NCBI GenBank assembly: GCA_934121905.1
Contig: CAKOVI010000004.1
Span: forward strand, 62,001-126,000
Origin: an uncultured Clostridia bacterium
GTDB taxonomy: Bacteria > Bacillota > Clostridia > TANB77 > CAG-508
Length of the DNA: 64,000 nt
Direction: 5' to 3'
The notes beneath the pieces were generated by a model. That model did not search any database, was not told the origin of the DNA, and saw only the letters and a list, made by a program, of their open reading frames with translations. This document shows positions 62,725-64,000 of the stretch, one piece after another. A program made the translations under genes and the position numbers. Position 1 is the first letter of the stretch. Each line of letters starts with the position of its first letter.

Positions 62725-64000
62725 ATGAACTTAAAAATGCCATATGGAATAAGTAATTATGAAAAAATAGTAAATGATGGATATTACTATGTAGATAAAA
62801 CAAGATACATAGAAAAATTAGAAAATTTACCAGAAACAAGTATAATATTTCTAAGACCAAGAAAATTTGGAAAAACACTATTTACAAGTGTAATAGAAAA
62901 TTATTATGACAAAAATAGGGTAGAAAAATTTGATGAACTATTTGGGGATAGATATATAGGGAAAAATCCAACAAAAAATAAAAATAGATATTGCATATTA
63001 AGATTTAATTTTTCAGGAATAGATACAAGTTCTGAAGAAGCAACAATAAGAGGATTTAAAAATAGTACAATAGAATCAATAAAACTTTTTGTTGGAAACT
63101 ATAATATAGATTTTTATATAAATGAAAAACAAGATGCAGAAGAAATTTTAAATAGCCTATTTACAGCATTTTCTTTACAAAAAAATAACGAAAAAATATA
63201 TGTAATAATAGATGAATATGACCACTTTGCAAATGAGCTATTAGGATTTTATCCAGAAAGATTTAGAACGTTGGTTTCTAAAAACGGAAAAGTAAGAAAA
63301 TGGTATGAAATTCTAAAAAAAGGAACAGAAACAGTAGTAGACAGAATATTTATAACAGGTGTAGCACCAATAACATTAGATAGCTTGACGAGTGGGTTTA
63401 ATATAGGAAAAGATATTTCACAAGATATAAGATTTAATGATATGATGGGATTTACTGAAAGTGAACTTATAGAAATTTTAGATAATCAAGAAATACCAAT
63501 AAAAGAACAAGAAAAAATATTACCAATAATGAAAGAAAATTACGATGGATATAAATTTAGTTTAAATGCTGAAAATCAAATATATAACTCAAATATGTGT
63601 TTATATTTTCTATCTGAATACACTTGGTCAAGAAAAATACCAGATAAATTAATTGATATGAACATAGCAAGTGATTATAGCAAAATAGGAAAAATGCTAG
63701 ACCTATGTAAAGGTGAAAATAAACTAGAAATATTAAGAAAAACAGTACAAGGAGAGCCAATAACAAATAAAATAGTAGGAAAATTTAACCCAGCTATAGA
63801 GTTTACGGAAATAGATATGATATCAATGCTATATTATTTAGGATACTTAACAATATCAGGTAACTTAATAGGAATACCAGAGCTTATAATACCAAATAAA
63901 GTAATGAAAGAAATTTATGCAAGCTATTTTATGCAATTAATGAACCAAGAAGCAGAGTTTAGAATAGATAGTAGCACAAATCAAGAAATACTAATACAAC
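62725..64000 (+). CDS. AAA-ATPase/PD-(D/E)XK-like protein, cut by window end
   Basis: At least 425 residues; open at base 64000. Start ATG 62725 after GGAGAG. MPYGISNYEKIVNDGYYYVD, SIIFLRPRKFGKTLFTSVIE (the R-P-R-x-F-G-K-T/S P-loop form), YVIIDEYDHFANELL (Walker B) and ENYDGYKFSL are typical of the AAA-ATPase-like family with a C-terminal PD-(D/E)XK domain, common in multiple copies in gut Clostridia and Bacteroides. The nuclease-like domain is beyond the window. Role unknown. Confidence 0.85.
   Translation, partial: MNLKMPYGISNYEKIVNDGYYYVDKTRYIEKLENLPETSIIFLRPRKFGKTLFTSVIENYYDKNRVEKFDELFGDRYIGKNPTKNKNRYCILRFNFSGIDTSSEEATIRGFKNSTIESIKLFVGNYNIDFYINEKQDAEEILNSLFTAFSLQKNNEKIYVIIDEYDHFANELLGFYPERFRTLVSKNGKVRKWYEILKKGTETVVDRIFITGVAPITLDSLTSGFNIGKDISQDIRFNDMMGFTESELIEILDNQEIPIKEQEKILPIMKENYDGYKFSLNAENQIYNSNMCLYFLSEYTWSRKIPDKLIDMNIASDYSKIGKMLDLCKGENKLEILRKTVQGEPITNKIVGKFNPAIEFTEIDMISMLYYLGYLTISGNLIGIPELIIPNKVMKEIYASYFMQLMNQEAEFRIDSSTNQEILIQ

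Overview
The window comes from a very AT-rich, spore-forming low-GC Firmicute, most likely an uncultivated gut-type Clostridia. The signs are A/T-dominated codon use, strong AGGAGG-type ribosome sites, a cotJABC spore-coat operon, and a LytR-CpsA-Psr protein with SipW-type signal peptidases (Gram-positive envelope).

Layout: (a) 1-2.7 kb: a DUF4143 remnant and a recD2 helicase gene that is out of frame near its end. (b) 3.7-26.3 kb: a surface-fibre region with five signal-peptidase-I-like proteins (two without catalytic residues), seven small TasA/camelysin-like exported proteins, a membrane-anchored McrB-type AAA+ ATPase beside a DUF2357/McrC-N-like protein, two unassigned proteins and a 2909-residue repeat-rich surface protein. 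(c) 26.4-47.7 kb: de novo pyrimidine genes (pyrB, pyrI, carA, carB, pyrF, pyrK, pyrD) interleaved with cotJABC, an acyltransferase, two GT8 glycosyltransferases, a D-Ala-D-Ala carboxypeptidase, a VanW-like protein, rpmB and tig-clpP-clpX. (d) 48.1-62.6 kb: an exopolysaccharide locus (priming transferase, DUF4422, GT2-GT4 fusion, two GT4, a Wzy-like polymerase fused to a galactofuranosyltransferase-like domain, Wzx flippase, UDP-galactopyranose mutase, LCP ligase) that also holds a glycyl radical enzyme and its activase. (e) An AAA-ATPase/PD-(D/E)XK-type gene runs off the right end.

Main observation: four genes (recD2, a TasA-like gene, a GT8 gene and the vanW-like gene) are broken in zero frame. 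In each, the break lies exactly at an in-frame CGG codon, and skipping only the C (reading the next GGN) restores the conserved protein. A fifth CGG at the end of the same GT8 gene behaves alike. By eye I found no other in-frame CGG in about 19,000 codons, while CGT, CGA and CGC are used as arginine. This suggests CGG is not read as a normal triplet here and acts as a +1 frameshift (CGG-N, quadruplet-like) site. A systematic one-base sequencing error is the main competing explanation.

Other points of interest are a family of GGGACCGGTTCTTTTT palindromes scattered between genes, a 39-residue cationic peptide gene converging with a possible small RNA between carA and carB, the pseudo-signal-peptidases, and the AAA+/DUF2357 pair inside a secretion locus. 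I saw no tRNA, rRNA, CRISPR array or transposase.
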